Positions 28,562 through 38,055 of a stretch of 50,062 bases of DNA are shown one piece after another. Position numbers and translations under genes: made by a program. The stretch spans positions 1-50,062 of the forward strand of contig CAMCXZ010000007.1 of assembly GCA_945883725.1 (NCBI GenBank), given 5' to 3'. The DNA comes from Bifidobacterium breve (GTDB lineage Bacteria; Actinomycetota; Actinomycetes; Nanopelagicales; Nanopelagicaceae). The notes below the pieces were generated by a model. That model searched no databases, was not told the origin of the DNA, and saw only the letters and a list, made by a program, of their open reading frames with translations. Each line of letters starts with the position of its first letter. The stretch's first letter is position 1.

Positions 28562-29599
28562 ATGAGTGAAGTAATCGGGCATGCCAATGTCCGTTCAGCA
28601 GCAAGAGACACTGAAAATTACTCTTCAGATCTACAAGGTGATCGAGATGTGCGGACCTACCGTCAGATCCCACTTGAAGTTGACCCACCAAGACACCATC
28701 TATTCCGCACCGCTTTAAGCCCACTTTTTGTGAAACCTCGAATCGAAAGCATGATTCCAGAATTTGAATCGATTGCTAAAGAGCTGATTGCTAAGTTCGT
28801 TAAAGATGGTGGCGGAGACTTCGTCGCTGAAGTTGCCCTCCCAATGGTTGGGCACTGTTTAGGCGTTGTATACAACCGCCCACAAGATGTTTCAGAGTGG
28901 CTCTCTTGGGGTTCCGATGTCTGGATTACTACGCCAACTGGTCGAAGTGGTGAGCATTTAGATCGATATTTGAAATCAGTCTTTGATGAAGCCGAGAATT
29001 CAAGCGAAGATAATGCTTGGACTTTTATTTCTCGATTACAGCTAGAGGGTGGGCCAATATCTCGAACCGAGATGTATGGGATTGCGAATGTACTTTTAGC
29101 CGGTGGCCGTGACACAGTTGTTAAATTAATGACGGGGATGATTTGGCATTTAGCGACTGCGACCCAGGACCGTGAATTCTTAAAAGCTAATCCAGATAAG
29201 CTGGGCAAAGCAATTAACGAAGTATTGAGATACTTATCTCCACTTCCTCGGATGGAACGTGTTCCAGCTGCCGTTCTCGCACTGGCTGAGGAATTACGTG
29301 ATCCCAAAGATTACGATCATTTAAGTTTTGTCTCTGGAAACTTTGATGAATCTGTTTTCAGTGAACCAGATAAAATTGATATCCATCGAGAACGAAATCC
29401 ACATTTGTCTTTTGGCTTTGGACCACACACTTGTATTGGAAATCATGTTGCCGAGGTAGAAACCGCAGCACTTATTTCAACTTTCTTATGTGAGGTTAGT
29501 GATTGGAAAATTTTGCCAGCGTCAGAAATTTCCTTCGACACCATAGGAAAGTTTCAATACCCAGGTCGTTTTCACTCACTTTTTGTTAAGTGTAAATAA
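28562..29599 (+). CDS. Short cytochrome P450
   Basis: A 345-residue P450-fold protein. The heme loop is FGFGPHTCIG with the thiolate C291, the helix I motif is AGGRDT (180-185) and the ExxR pair is E220/R223; DIHR supplies the usual meander arginine region. It is about 50 residues shorter than typical bacterial P450s: the N-terminal strand region is missing, and the stretch after ExxR is replaced by VPAAVLALAEELRDPKD instead of the usual beta-sheet segment. An upstream start is limited by the decarboxylase stop. No ferredoxin or reductase is adjacent, so substrate and redox partner are unknown. It stops 3 bases before the convergent ccsB. Confidence 0.88.
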   Translation: MSEVIGHANVRSAARDTENYSSDLQGDRDVRTYRQIPLEVDPPRHHLFRTALSPLFVKPRIESMIPEFESIAKELIAKFVKDGGGDFVAEVALPMVGHCLGVVYNRPQDVSEWLSWGSDVWITTPTGRSGEHLDRYLKSVFDEAENSSEDNAWTFISRLQLEGGPISRTEMYGIANVLLAGGRDTVVKLMTGMIWHLATATQDREFLKANPDKLGKAINEVLRYLSPLPRMERVPAAVLALAEELRDPKDYDHLSFVSGNFDESVFSEPDKIDIHRERNPHLSFGFGPHTCIGNHVAEVETAALISTFLCEVSDWKILPASEISFDTIGKFQYPGRFHSLFVKCK

Positions 29600-29602
29600 C
29601 TC

Positions 29603-30520
29603 TTAAAGGCCAGAGTAGGTGTGCTTTCCGGTTCCCCAAACATTTACATAAACGTAATTAAATAGGAAGGTTGATCCGGCTAGTAAACATAGCCAAGCCG
29701 CACGGCGACCACGCCAACCCACAGTTACACGGGCATGAAGATATGCAGCGTAAGCAACCCAGGTAATAAATGCCCAAGTTTCCTTTGGATCCCAGCCCCA
29801 GTAACGACCCCAAGCGCTTTCGGCCCAGATCGCTCCTGCGATAACCGAGAAGGTCCAGAGTGGAAATACAAATGCGACCAAGCGATACGAAAGTTGATCA
29901 AGATCATCAAGTGACGGCAGTCGTTGCGCCCACACTTTACGTTGACCTTTGCTCTCCATATTGTCTAAATAGAGATAAGCCGCAGCAATTACATTTGCGA
30001 GCAGGAAGACACCGCCTGAGATGATCGCAGTTGAAACATGAATTACCAGCCAAGTTGATTTCAGCGCTGGTACCAGCGGAGCACTTGGCACATAAAGCAA
30101 GGTGATTGCGGTACCTAACGTTAAAAGAGCCGAGATCGAAACTAAAACACCGAGCCATCGCAGATCATATTTACGTAAGGCAGCAAGATATGCGCCAGTA
30201 AAGGCGAGAGCACCGGTGATTGAAAACTCATACATGTTGCCCCACGGAACCCGACTTGCTGAAAGTCCACGAGAAACTACTCCAACTAACAGAAAAATAA
30301 AGCCAAGAATCATCATGGCGGTTGCAATACGCATCGCTTTTTGAGTACGAGAGCTGTCAAAAGTTTTGGTGACTAAGCTTCCTTCGGTTTCAGAAGCTGC
30401 GTTTGGGGTACGAACTGCCCAAGCTGTTTCAAATGCATGACCAAAGAAGGCGAGAGTAAAGAGCACCATTGCTGAGTAGATTGCGTAATTTGAAAAATAC
30501 GCCCAATCTTGTGATGACAT
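29603..30520 (-). CDS. ccsB: Cytochrome c biogenesis protein CcsB (CcsA-type heme handler)
   Basis: A 305-residue membrane protein with about eight transmembrane segments. The heme-handling WWD motif is WGRYWGWDPKETWAF, close to the C-terminus. Together with ResB it forms the system II synthase that attaches heme to apocytochrome c outside the membrane. Its ATG follows the resB TAA without a gap. Last gene of the maturation operon. Confidence 0.93.
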   Translation of the reverse strand: MSSQDWAYFSNYAIYSAMVLFTLAFFGHAFETAWAVRTPNAASETEGSLVTKTFDSSRTQKAMRIATAMMILGFIFLLVGVVSRGLSASRVPWGNMYEFSITGALAFTGAYLAALRKYDLRWLGVLVSISALLTLGTAITLLYVPSAPLVPALKSTWLVIHVSTAIISGGVFLLANVIAAAYLYLDNMESKGQRKVWAQRLPSLDDLDQLSYRLVAFVFPLWTFSVIAGAIWAESAWGRYWGWDPKETWAFITWVAYAAYLHARVTVGWRGRRAAWLCLLAGSTFLFNYVYVNVWGTGKHTYSGL

Positions 30521-31990
30521 TTAGTTCCCTTTCAACTTCGATACAAATTGTGACATCTCATTTTCTAAACCAGGTGCACCGTTCTTAGCTAAGCCCGCTA
30601 CTTGTACTTCACCATCTGTAACCCGAATCCACATTCGGCGGCGTCTGGTAAAGAGCGAAGCCAATAATCCAAGGATCGCAACTATGCCACCGATTAAAGA
30701 ATAACTCTTGCCGGGATCACTAACTATCTGCAGGTTTACCCACGGCACCACATCTTCAAAAGTTATGGTGCCCTCACTAAATTTCAGAAACTCCCCAGGC
30801 TTTAAGGAGTCAAGTGCGATCTGTTTCATATTTGAAGTATCAATGCGATAAACCGATTGCGGGACTCCAGTATCTAGGCCTAGGTCACCTTGCCAAATCG
30901 AGAAGAGCAATTTGGGATCTAGCAGTTCAGGAAATACTGAAATAGCACTTTTATCTGAGCCCCGGGCATAAGTTGGTAGAAAAGATGAAACAAATCCTAA
31001 TTGCGGATCTCCATCAGGAACTTTGATTGCACCAATTGATCTCAAATTGCCATCTTGCGGCAAGAATGGAACTGGACCTTGAAACGTTACATTACCAACT
31101 TTATCTTGCACGGTAACAATTGGTGAATAACCGTTTGCTTGTAAATAAACTCGAGTGCTGCCAAAAGTGAGTGGGCTATTTACTTTGACCACTTGTTGTT
31201 TAGGGGCCGCACCTGGTTCGGCAACAGTTGTTACGTAAAGCGTGTAATCCTCAGGGGCGCTCGTCAATGTGTTGTATTTAGCAACAAACTTATCTACTTT
31301 GATTGTGAAGGGTGGAAGTGAATTCTCGCTTGTAATCTGACCAAAACTAATTGTGTCGTAAGAAGTCGCGTTATTGACAAAGCGCTCGCCTTGACTCAAA
31401 ATCGCACTTCCCCGAACTCCAAATAATCCGCCAATTAAAACGCCGACCAAGATTAAGATAAGTGAAATATGAAAGAAAAGATTTCCAGTTTCGCGTAAGT
31501 AACCTTTTTCGGCGGAAATACTCTCTTCGCTTTCTAGCACTCTGAAGCGTTTCGCCTTCAACCATATTCTAGCTAGTTCTAATTCTTTGCCACTGGCTGG
31601 CCATGATTGGAAATGCTCCATACGTGCCAAGTTCTTAGGCGTCTTAGGTGGCAATGCACGGGTGGCCTGTAAATGTTCGAATGATCTAGGCAATACGCAG
31701 CCAATTAAGGAAATAAAAAGCAAAATATAGATCGCACTAAACCAGGGTGATGAGTAAACATCAAAGAGCGAAAAGCGTTCAAACCAAATAGCTAGAGTTC
31801 TATGCTGTTCGAAATAATCTGAAACTGCCATTGGGTTCTGAGCGTTCTGTGGGATCAAAGAGCCCGGAATGGCTGCCAAAGCCAGCAATAAGAGCAGGAC
31901 GAGCGCAGTACGCATACTGGTCAACTGGCGCCAGAAATACCTAACTAGCGCAATCGCCCCTAGTTCTGGAAGTTGAGTTTCATTACTCAT
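30521..31990 (-). CDS. resB: Cytochrome c biogenesis protein ResB
   Basis: A 489-residue ResB/Ccs1 protein with three N-terminal transmembrane segments, a large extracytoplasmic domain (about 200-440) and a last membrane segment before the C-terminal tail. The N-terminal LTSMRTALVLLLLLALAAIPGS is typical. It works with CcsB in system II cytochrome c maturation, presumably for the cytochrome bc1/aa3 branch that reoxidises menaquinol. Its ATG overlaps the ccdA TAA by one base. Confidence 0.93.
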   Translation of the reverse strand: MSNETQLPELGAIALVRYFWRQLTSMRTALVLLLLLALAAIPGSLIPQNAQNPMAVSDYFEQHRTLAIWFERFSLFDVYSSPWFSAIYILLFISLIGCVLPRSFEHLQATRALPPKTPKNLARMEHFQSWPASGKELELARIWLKAKRFRVLESEESISAEKGYLRETGNLFFHISLILILVGVLIGGLFGVRGSAILSQGERFVNNATSYDTISFGQITSENSLPPFTIKVDKFVAKYNTLTSAPEDYTLYVTTVAEPGAAPKQQVVKVNSPLTFGSTRVYLQANGYSPIVTVQDKVGNVTFQGPVPFLPQDGNLRSIGAIKVPDGDPQLGFVSSFLPTYARGSDKSAISVFPELLDPKLLFSIWQGDLGLDTGVPQSVYRIDTSNMKQIALDSLKPGEFLKFSEGTITFEDVVPWVNLQIVSDPGKSYSLIGGIVAILGLLASLFTRRRRMWIRVTDGEVQVAGLAKNGAPGLENEMSQFVSKLKGN

Positions 31991-32715
31991 TAGATCACCG
32001 GCACAAAATTTGAAATCATCGAGCGTAGTGAAATCATCAAATCACTCCATAGCCCAAGTAATTGAAGTACTCCGATAATGATTAGGAATACGCCACCAAT
32101 GAGTGAGATTAGATTTCCGTTACGGACTAATAATTTGCGTAGTTTCTCGGAGCGATCTAAGAAAAGACCTGAAAGAATAAATGGCAGGCCTAACCCGATG
32201 CAGTAACTAATCGATAAAAGCGCGCCTCGTAGTGCTGAACTTTCCTGAAATGCCAAGGTTTGAACTGCCGCAAGTGCTGGTCCGATACAAGGAGTCCAGC
32301 CAACTCCAAATGCAAAGCCAAGTAATGGTGCGCCGATCAAACCGCCGAATGCTGAACTCTTAAGACGAAGAGTTGGCATCAGTGGGAATTTGCCTAAGAA
32401 AATAAGACCCATCAAGATGGTTACTACACCTAAAACTTGAGTTATCCCAGTTTCGTGTTCAGTTATGCGAGAACCAATGGTTCCGAATAAGGCACCATAG
32501 AGAACAAAGGGTGTTGAAAATCCTAATACAAATAGCGAAGAGCCTAATAAAATTCTGCCTCGCTTTGAACTAAAGCCCGCTGCATAGGAAATGTATCCTG
32601 GAACTAAAGGAAGTACGCAGGGCGATAAGAATGAAATCAACCCAGCTAGCAAAGCTACGGGAAGTGCAACAATTAAATATCCTGAGAAAATCTGCTCAAC
32701 GACAAAGTTTCTCAT
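31990..32715 (-). CDS. ccdA: Cytochrome c biogenesis protein CcdA
   Basis: A 241-residue membrane protein with six transmembrane segments moving reducing power across the membrane. The two redox cysteines lie in FLSPCVLPLVPGY and GWTPCIGPAL. It reduces the neighbouring TlpA-like protein, which in turn keeps apocytochrome c cysteines reduced. The ATG overlaps the tlpA stop (ATGA). Confidence 0.93.
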   Translation of the reverse strand: MRNFVVEQIFSGYLIVALPVALLAGLISFLSPCVLPLVPGYISYAAGFSSKRGRILLGSSLFVLGFSTPFVLYGALFGTIGSRITEHETGITQVLGVVTILMGLIFLGKFPLMPTLRLKSSAFGGLIGAPLLGFAFGVGWTPCIGPALAAVQTLAFQESSALRGALLSISYCIGLGLPFILSGLFLDRSEKLRKLLVRNGNLISLIGGVFLIIIGVLQLLGLWSDLMISLRSMISNFVPVI

Positions 32716-33260
32716 TCGGCTGTTAACCGCTCTATCAAATTACTCAGACCAGCGACTGTGGCTGGTCCAGAAATGCGAGCAGCCACTCGTCCTTGCTTAT
32801 CTATAACAACTGTTGTTGGAATGGCATTTGCGGGTAATGTATTGCGAAAGCCCAGCAGCAACGAATCATCAATGAAATTAGGGTATGGAACCGCTAATTG
32901 ACGGGCGAATACCTCAGCATTAGCCAAATTATCTCGTGTCAGAATTCCCATAAATTGCACATCAGAATACTTTTCTGAGAGCGCAATAAATGCAGGAATC
33001 TCAGCACGGCAAGGTGAACACCATGATGCCCAAACATTTACAACTGCAATTTTATCTCCAGCAAAATCAAATTTAGTTCCGTACAAAGTATCGCCACTTA
33101 GTTTTGGTGCCAGTTGACGATCGGCGGCTGAAATAAAAGTTACTGCGCCATTTCCAGAGATATAACTCTCTTGCGCAGTTGAAGCTCCACCGTTTCCGCA
33201 GCTAGTTAGAACAAAAGCACTGACTACTACAAGAAATAACCGGCGTGAGTTGCGAATCAT
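32712..33260 (-). CDS. TlpA/ResA-like thioredoxin lipoprotein
   Basis: A 182-residue exported thioredoxin-fold protein. A signal peptide ends in the lipobox LTSC with C21 as the lipidated residue. The redox motif is WASWCSPCRAEIP, typical of TlpA/ResA. It would reduce the heme-binding cysteines of apocytochrome c, using electrons from CcdA. It overlaps the histidine phosphatase gene and ccdA by 4 bases each, so all five genes are translated as one coupled operon. Confidence 0.92.
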   Translation of the reverse strand: MIRNSRRLFLVVVSAFVLTSCGNGGASTAQESYISGNGAVTFISAADRQLAPKLSGDTLYGTKFDFAGDKIAVVNVWASWCSPCRAEIPAFIALSEKYSDVQFMGILTRDNLANAEVFARQLAVPYPNFIDDSLLLGFRNTLPANAIPTTVVIDKQGRVAARISGPATVAGLSNLIERLTAE

Positions 33261-33880
33261 TTTTTCGGTGGCAACAAATGTTTCGCTGGTTCAGAGTATG
33301 AAAGACCTGAAATCAAACCTTCATCATCAAAGTGAACACTCGTCACCGAGGCCAATGAACATTCGCGTTTGCGTGGATCATGAATCAAGCGACGTCCTTC
33401 AATCGCACTTCGCAAAATCCAAATTGGAAGTTGATGCGAGACACAGATTGCATCTTTTCCATTAGCTGCTTTATTAGCATCAAATATTGCTGCCAACATA
33501 CGCGTGATCTGTTCTTCGTAAGGTTCGCCCCAAGATGGTTTCCATGGGTTGTATAAATGGCGCCATGCTGAAGGATGTTTAAGTACGCCATCGCCAATTC
33601 CAAAAGGTTTTCCCTCAAAAATATTGGCAGCCTCGATCAAGCGTTCATCCGTTGTAATTGAAATATTATGTGCGGCGGCAATGGGTGCGGCAGTCTCTTG
33701 GGCTCTCTGCAAAGGTGAAACGTGAAGTGCGCCAAGATCAATTGCTTTGGCCCATTCACCCAATGTGCTCGCCATAGATTGACCGCGCTCTGATAATCGC
33801 CAACCTGGTTGACGGCCATAGAGAATTTTCTGAGGATTCTCTACCTCGCCATGGCGAATAACGTGGACAGTGGAAGTCAT
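33257..33880 (-). CDS. Histidine phosphatase family protein
   Basis: A 207-residue phosphoglycerate-mutase-like phosphatase with the RHG motif (HVIRHGEVENP, residues 6-16), the second arginine/glutamate region near LQRAQETAAPI and a CVSHQLPIW histidine segment. The substrate is unknown. From memory, the equivalent gene order (mutase, TlpA, CcdA, ResB, CcsA) occurs in Mycobacterium tuberculosis Rv0525-Rv0529. It is the first gene of this operon and seems to have a leaderless start. Confidence 0.87.
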   Translation of the reverse strand: MTSTVHVIRHGEVENPQKILYGRQPGWRLSERGQSMASTLGEWAKAIDLGALHVSPLQRAQETAAPIAAAHNISITTDERLIEAANIFEGKPFGIGDGVLKHPSAWRHLYNPWKPSWGEPYEEQITRMLAAIFDANKAANGKDAICVSHQLPIWILRSAIEGRRLIHDPRKRECSLASVTSVHFDDEGLISGLSYSEPAKHLLPPKK

Positions 33881-33886
33881 GCGCTA

Positions 33887-33892
33887 AGCATA
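33887..33892 (-). promoter_or_regulatory. Candidate leaderless -10 element of the cytochrome c maturation operon
   Basis: The minus strand reads TATGCT, then 6 bases, then the ATG at 33880. No Shine-Dalgarno is visible. Confidence 0.45.
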
Positions 33893-33918
33893 AAGCGTCG
33901 GATTTCCACTTCTCTCGC

Positions 33919-33924
33919 TAAGGT
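33919..33924 (+). promoter_or_regulatory. Candidate leaderless -10 element of the HAD gene
   Basis: TAAGGT, then 6 bases, then the ATG at 33931. The 50-base gap to the divergent operon contains both elements and little else. Confidence 0.4.
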
Positions 33925-33930
33925 AGTGAC

Positions 33931-34695
33931 ATGGCACTCACCCAAAAGCGAGCGGCCTTTTTCGATGTAGATAACACCTTGATCCACGGATCATCGCTCT
34001 ACTTTCTCGGAAGAGGCATGTACCAGCGCGGTTTCTTTACCAAAGCTGACATTTCGCGCTTCGTCTTAGCCAACCTGAGATTTCGCTTAACTGGCAAAGA
34101 AAATAAAGAAGAGATTATTAAATTTCAAAATGCGGCAACTGATTTTATTGGCGGCCATGATGTTGCTGAAATCGAAGCAATCGGTCAAGAAATTTATGAT
34201 GAGTTCGTATCACCGGCACTTTGGCAAGGCACCATCGATATCGCTGGTTCGCATTTAGCAAATGGTGAAGAAGTATGGCTAGTTACTGCAGCCCCTGAAG
34301 ATATGGCAATTCTAATTGCTAACCGGTTAGGTTTTACGGGAGCACTAGGAAGTAAAGCCACCATTAAAGATGGAAAATACACTGGAACATTAGAAGGTAA
34401 TTTGTTGCACGGCGCCGAAAAAGCTGTGGCAATAACCAAGTTGGCAGCTGATCGAAATTTTGATCTCGCGCAGTGTTACTCATATTCAGATAGCCATAAT
34501 GATCTACCGTTGCTTCGAGCTGTTGGAAAACCAAATGCAATTAACCCTGATGCAATACTGCAATTGCGTGCGATGAGCGAAGGTTGGCCAATCCATGAAT
34601 TTCGACGGGGTCGCAAATTTAGCCAAATTTTCGGGCCGCTGGTTAGCCGATTGGCTGCTGGGCTAACTTGGTTGCGCCCTCGTAAATCTCGCTAG
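33931..34695 (+). CDS. HAD-IB family phosphatase (SerB-like)
   Basis: A 254-residue haloacid dehalogenase-fold hydrolase of subfamily IB. The nucleophile loop is FFDVDNTLIHGSS (D12 and D14), motif II lies around LVTAAPE, and motif III is YSDSHNDLPLL. Such proteins resemble phosphoserine phosphatase and M. tuberculosis SerB1, but many have no demonstrated serine role, so I do not name it serB. The C-terminal 40 residues are basic and may associate with the membrane. Confidence 0.87.
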   Translation: MALTQKRAAFFDVDNTLIHGSSLYFLGRGMYQRGFFTKADISRFVLANLRFRLTGKENKEEIIKFQNAATDFIGGHDVAEIEAIGQEIYDEFVSPALWQGTIDIAGSHLANGEEVWLVTAAPEDMAILIANRLGFTGALGSKATIKDGKYTGTLEGNLLHGAEKAVAITKLAADRNFDLAQCYSYSDSHNDLPLLRAVGKPNAINPDAILQLRAMSEGWPIHEFRRGRKFSQIFGPLVSRLAAGLTWLRPRKSR

Positions 34696-34747
34696 CCGAG
34701 AACTCAAATAGGCGGATCAACCTTCCTTCCACTAATGTAGGACGGTT

Positions 34748-36943
34748 ATGGAAATTCGCTCATTTACTGACTATCTGCGCTCGCTTGACGATGCCGGTTT
34801 ATCTGAGCTTTTTGCTGCTCGCCCTGATTTAGTTTCACCAGTCCCACCTGATTTAGCATCCCTTGCAGTTCGAGCATCATCATCACATAGCATCGCGCGC
34901 GCAGTTGATTCACTAACTGAATTTGAATTTCAAATTCTCGAAGCTTGCGTTGCGCTGGATGAAGAATTTACGCTTAAAAACGTTATCTCAATTACGCATA
35001 AGGATGCGGCCCTTGCTGTTACGCGCTTAATAACTTTTGGGCTGCTTTACCCAACTGATAAAGGAATGCGTCTGCCCACCTCGGTAAGTCAGCTTCTGAT
35101 CAATGAACCAGCCGGTCTTGGGCCAGCTTCCCTTGCTAAATTAAAATTAACCGAATTAAACGAAGCTCCAGAAGCTGCTAATCGCGTACTCACTCAATTA
35201 ATTTGGGGGCCACCTCGCGGAAGTGTTGGTGACATTAAGAATCCAGGTCCGGGCATTGCTTGGTTACTAGATCGCAAGTTTTTGGTGCCACTTGATCAGC
35301 GCACTGTAATCATGCCGCGCGAAGTTGGAATTTTCTTACGTGGCGGAAAAGTTCACAAGAGTTATCAAAGTACCGCACCTGCCGTAACCGGAACTAAGCG
35401 CGTTGAAAAATCAGTAAATATGGCTGCGGCGGCAAACGTGGCAACTGTGCTTGGTTGGGTTGAAGAGCTACTTCACTTTTGGGCACAAGAACCAGCTGAC
35501 GCTCTTCGCTCTGGCGGCCTTGGTGTTCGTGATTTAAAAGTAATTTCGGCACATATCGGAATCGATGAAAATTGTGCTGCGTTCATTGCAGAGCTTGCTT
35601 ACTTAGCAGGATTACTCACAATCGATGGCGATGATCGTATCTTGCCAAGTAATAACTTCGATATTTGGTTAACCCAAAGCGCCGAAACCCGATGGAGTGC
35701 ACTTGCGGCAAACTGGTTAACAACTTCGCGTGTTAGTGGATTAGTTGGTCGTGGCGAGGCAAAGAGTGTTGCCGCGCTAGGCCCCGAGCTTGATCGCGTA
35801 AATGCTGCAAGCACCCGTAAATTAGTAATCAATCTGCTTAATGAACAGCCAAACCTTGCGCCTGATTTAGATAGCTTCACTCGCACCATTAAGTGGGTAG
35901 CACCAAGTAAGCGTAATCCGGGCATTCAAGAAGAACTTATTCTATGGACACTACGTGAAGCCGAGTGGCTTGGTTTCACTGGTCAAGGTGCATCAGCTAA
36001 ATATGGTCGAGCATTTATGACCGGTGCTGACGAGATTGGCATTGATACTGATCTACCTAAACCAGTTGACCATATCTTGATTCAAAGTGATAACACTGCA
36101 ATTGCGCCAGGGCCGCTAGAACATGACATTGCGCGCGATCTTTCCGCTGTTGCTGATATTGAAAGCCGAGGCGGTGCAACTGTCTACCGTTTCAGCGAAG
36201 CATCAATTCGCCGTGGACTTGATCACGGTAAGAGTGGTGAAGAAATTCGCACCTTCTTGGTTAAAACTTCAAAAACTCCAATGCCACAACCGCTGGAGTA
36301 TTTAATTGCTGACGTTGCTAAGAAACATGGAAAGCTGCGGGTTGGAAACACGGCCAGCTTTATCCGTTGCGAAGATACGTCACTAATTGCCCAAATCATG
36401 AGCGATAAGCGACTTGAAGTACTTTCACTTAGAAAGATTGCACCTGAAGTTTTGATCTGTGATTTAGATGCAGCTGATGCCATGAATGTGTTGCGCAATG
36501 CCGGTTACTTGCCAGCAGCTGAAGCAAGTAATGGCGCATTAATTACTGGCCATCGTTCTCATCGCGCAAAAGCAAAACCGAAACCACCACGAGTAATTGG
36601 CGAAATTGATCCACCATCTGAATCAACTCTTACTGCTGCGGTGCGCTCAATTAGAGCTGGTGAAAAATCAAGTCATAAGCAGAGCAAGATTCGCGATTCG
36701 GCGGCGAGTGCTCTTGGTTCATTACCGCGCACTACCGCAAATGAAACTATGGATCTCTTAGCTGTTTATGTTGAAAAACAACAAGCGCTTTCGATTGGTT
36801 ATGCCGATAACAATGGCGCTGTTTCACATCGCATCGTCGACCCAATAAGAATTTCGGCAGGTGCTTTAGTGGCTCGAGATCATGCCACCGGCGAGATGCA
36901 AAGCTTTCGAATCCCGCGTATTACGGGGGTCGCACCGCTATGA
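34748..36943 (+). CDS. Helicase-associated (XPB/Ssl2-like C-terminal) domain protein
   Basis: A 731-residue protein without Walker motifs. The N-terminal half looks like winged-helix segments (for instance TEFEFQILEACVAL). The middle contains the helicase C-terminal-like region (PF13625 type) around DHILIQSDNTAIAPGPLEHD, and the C-terminus has a WYL-like stretch near MDLLAVYVEKQQALSIGY with a DPIRISAGALVA segment. The family sits next to XPB helicases in actinobacteria (Rv0862c beside Rv0861c, from memory) and is thought to be a helicase partner; function unproven. It overlaps the M20 gene by 4 bases. Confidence 0.85.
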   Translation: MEIRSFTDYLRSLDDAGLSELFAARPDLVSPVPPDLASLAVRASSSHSIARAVDSLTEFEFQILEACVALDEEFTLKNVISITHKDAALAVTRLITFGLLYPTDKGMRLPTSVSQLLINEPAGLGPASLAKLKLTELNEAPEAANRVLTQLIWGPPRGSVGDIKNPGPGIAWLLDRKFLVPLDQRTVIMPREVGIFLRGGKVHKSYQSTAPAVTGTKRVEKSVNMAAAANVATVLGWVEELLHFWAQEPADALRSGGLGVRDLKVISAHIGIDENCAAFIAELAYLAGLLTIDGDDRILPSNNFDIWLTQSAETRWSALAANWLTTSRVSGLVGRGEAKSVAALGPELDRVNAASTRKLVINLLNEQPNLAPDLDSFTRTIKWVAPSKRNPGIQEELILWTLREAEWLGFTGQGASAKYGRAFMTGADEIGIDTDLPKPVDHILIQSDNTAIAPGPLEHDIARDLSAVADIESRGGATVYRFSEASIRRGLDHGKSGEEIRTFLVKTSKTPMPQPLEYLIADVAKKHGKLRVGNTASFIRCEDTSLIAQIMSDKRLEVLSLRKIAPEVLICDLDAADAMNVLRNAGYLPAAEASNGALITGHRSHRAKAKPKPPRVIGEIDPPSESTLTAAVRSIRAGEKSSHKQSKIRDSAASALGSLPRTTANETMDLLAVYVEKQQALSIGYADNNGAVSHRIVDPIRISAGALVARDHATGEMQSFRIPRITGVAPL

Positions 36944-38055
36944 CCGACGCCCAAAGTGCCGAATACGGCAGACTTAACCCTATGTCCGACCTCATGCTTA
37001 GCGCTCTCGAGACCTTAGTTCGATGTGAATCCCCCACTGAAGATCTCGCTGCATGTCGTGAAGTTGTCCAAGTTGCCAGTGACATTGCAGCAGATGTTTT
37101 AGGAACTCCTGCGCAAATTCGCGAAATAGAAGGTCGCCCGGTTTTTTGGTGGGGCGATACTAAACCTGAAATTGTGTTGCTTGCGCATTTAGATACTGTT
37201 TGGCCAAAAGGTTCATACCAACCGCTATTTGAAATTAACGGGGATGTTATTCGCGGCCCCGGAACTTTTGATATGAAGGTTGGCTTCTTACAAGCTCTAT
37301 TTGCGTTAAAGGGAATCGATGGCTCAGTTGCACTTGTTGCAACTACTGATGAAGAAACTGGCAGTCACGCATCACGCAATTTAATTAAAGAACTTTCCCA
37401 AAGTGCTAAGGCAGTACTTGTTCTAGAAGCATCACTTGATGGCAAAGTGAAAACTGGCCGCAAAGGCACTTCGATGTACCAAGTGAAAGTTCATGGTCGC
37501 TCTGCTCATGCTGGCCTAGAACCCGAGAATGGTGTTAATTCAACTATTGAAATTTCACACTTGGTTTTGCAACTAGCAGCTCTAGAAAATTCTGAACATG
37601 GCACGACAGTTGTGCCAACCATGTTGAGTGCGGGCACCACAACTAATTCAGTTCCAGATTTAGCTGCTTTAGATATTGATGCGCGTTCCTATTCAACTGA
37701 TGAACTATTGCGGGTCGATACAGCTATCAGAGCACTGCAACCAAATAACCCAGCTGCTCGAATTGAAGTTATTGGTGGCTTGAATCGCCCGCCTCTTGAA
37801 CCAGCGGCTACCAAAGCGCTTTATGAGCGAGCCGAGAAAGTTGCTGCTGTAATTGGAATTCCACCACTTGGTCATGCTTCGGTAGGTGGCGCTAGTGATG
37901 GCAACTTTGCCGCTGCCGCTGGAGCTCAAGTTCTAGATGGTTTAGGTGCTATCGGTGGTGGCGCACATGCGCTTACTGAATGGGCCAGTGTTAGCGCAAT
38001 GCATCAACGAACTGACTTCCTGCACGCCTTTATTAAGGATCTATTAAATGACTGA
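36940..38055 (+). CDS. M20 family metallopeptidase
   Basis: A 371-residue M20/M25/M40 dipeptidase- or carboxypeptidase G2-like enzyme. Metal-site motifs are LLAHLDTVWPKG, GPGTFDMKVG and TTDEETGSHASR; the dimerisation domain includes HGRSAHAGLEPENGVN. The ATG at 36940 overlaps the previous stop (ATGA); an internal ATG 14 codons later (MSDLML) is a possible alternative start. It lies between the helicase-associated gene and XPB and overlaps XPB by 8 bases, an unexpected partner for a repair cluster. Confidence 0.88.
   Translation: MTDAQSAEYGRLNPMSDLMLSALETLVRCESPTEDLAACREVVQVASDIAADVLGTPAQIREIEGRPVFWWGDTKPEIVLLAHLDTVWPKGSYQPLFEINGDVIRGPGTFDMKVGFLQALFALKGIDGSVALVATTDEETGSHASRNLIKELSQSAKAVLVLEASLDGKVKTGRKGTSMYQVKVHGRSAHAGLEPENGVNSTIEISHLVLQLAALENSEHGTTVVPTMLSAGTTTNSVPDLAALDIDARSYSTDELLRVDTAIRALQPNNPAARIEVIGGLNRPPLEPAATKALYERAEKVAAVIGIPPLGHASVGGASDGNFAAAAGAQVLDGLGAIGGGAHALTEWASVSAMHQRTDFLHAFIKDLLND

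Noticed and set aside
28663-29307. 214-codon minus-strand open frame opposite the P450 gene
   Set aside because: It is a shadow of the P450, whose heme, I-helix and ExxR motifs are intact; the antisense translation is low in complexity and has no recognisable features or start signals.
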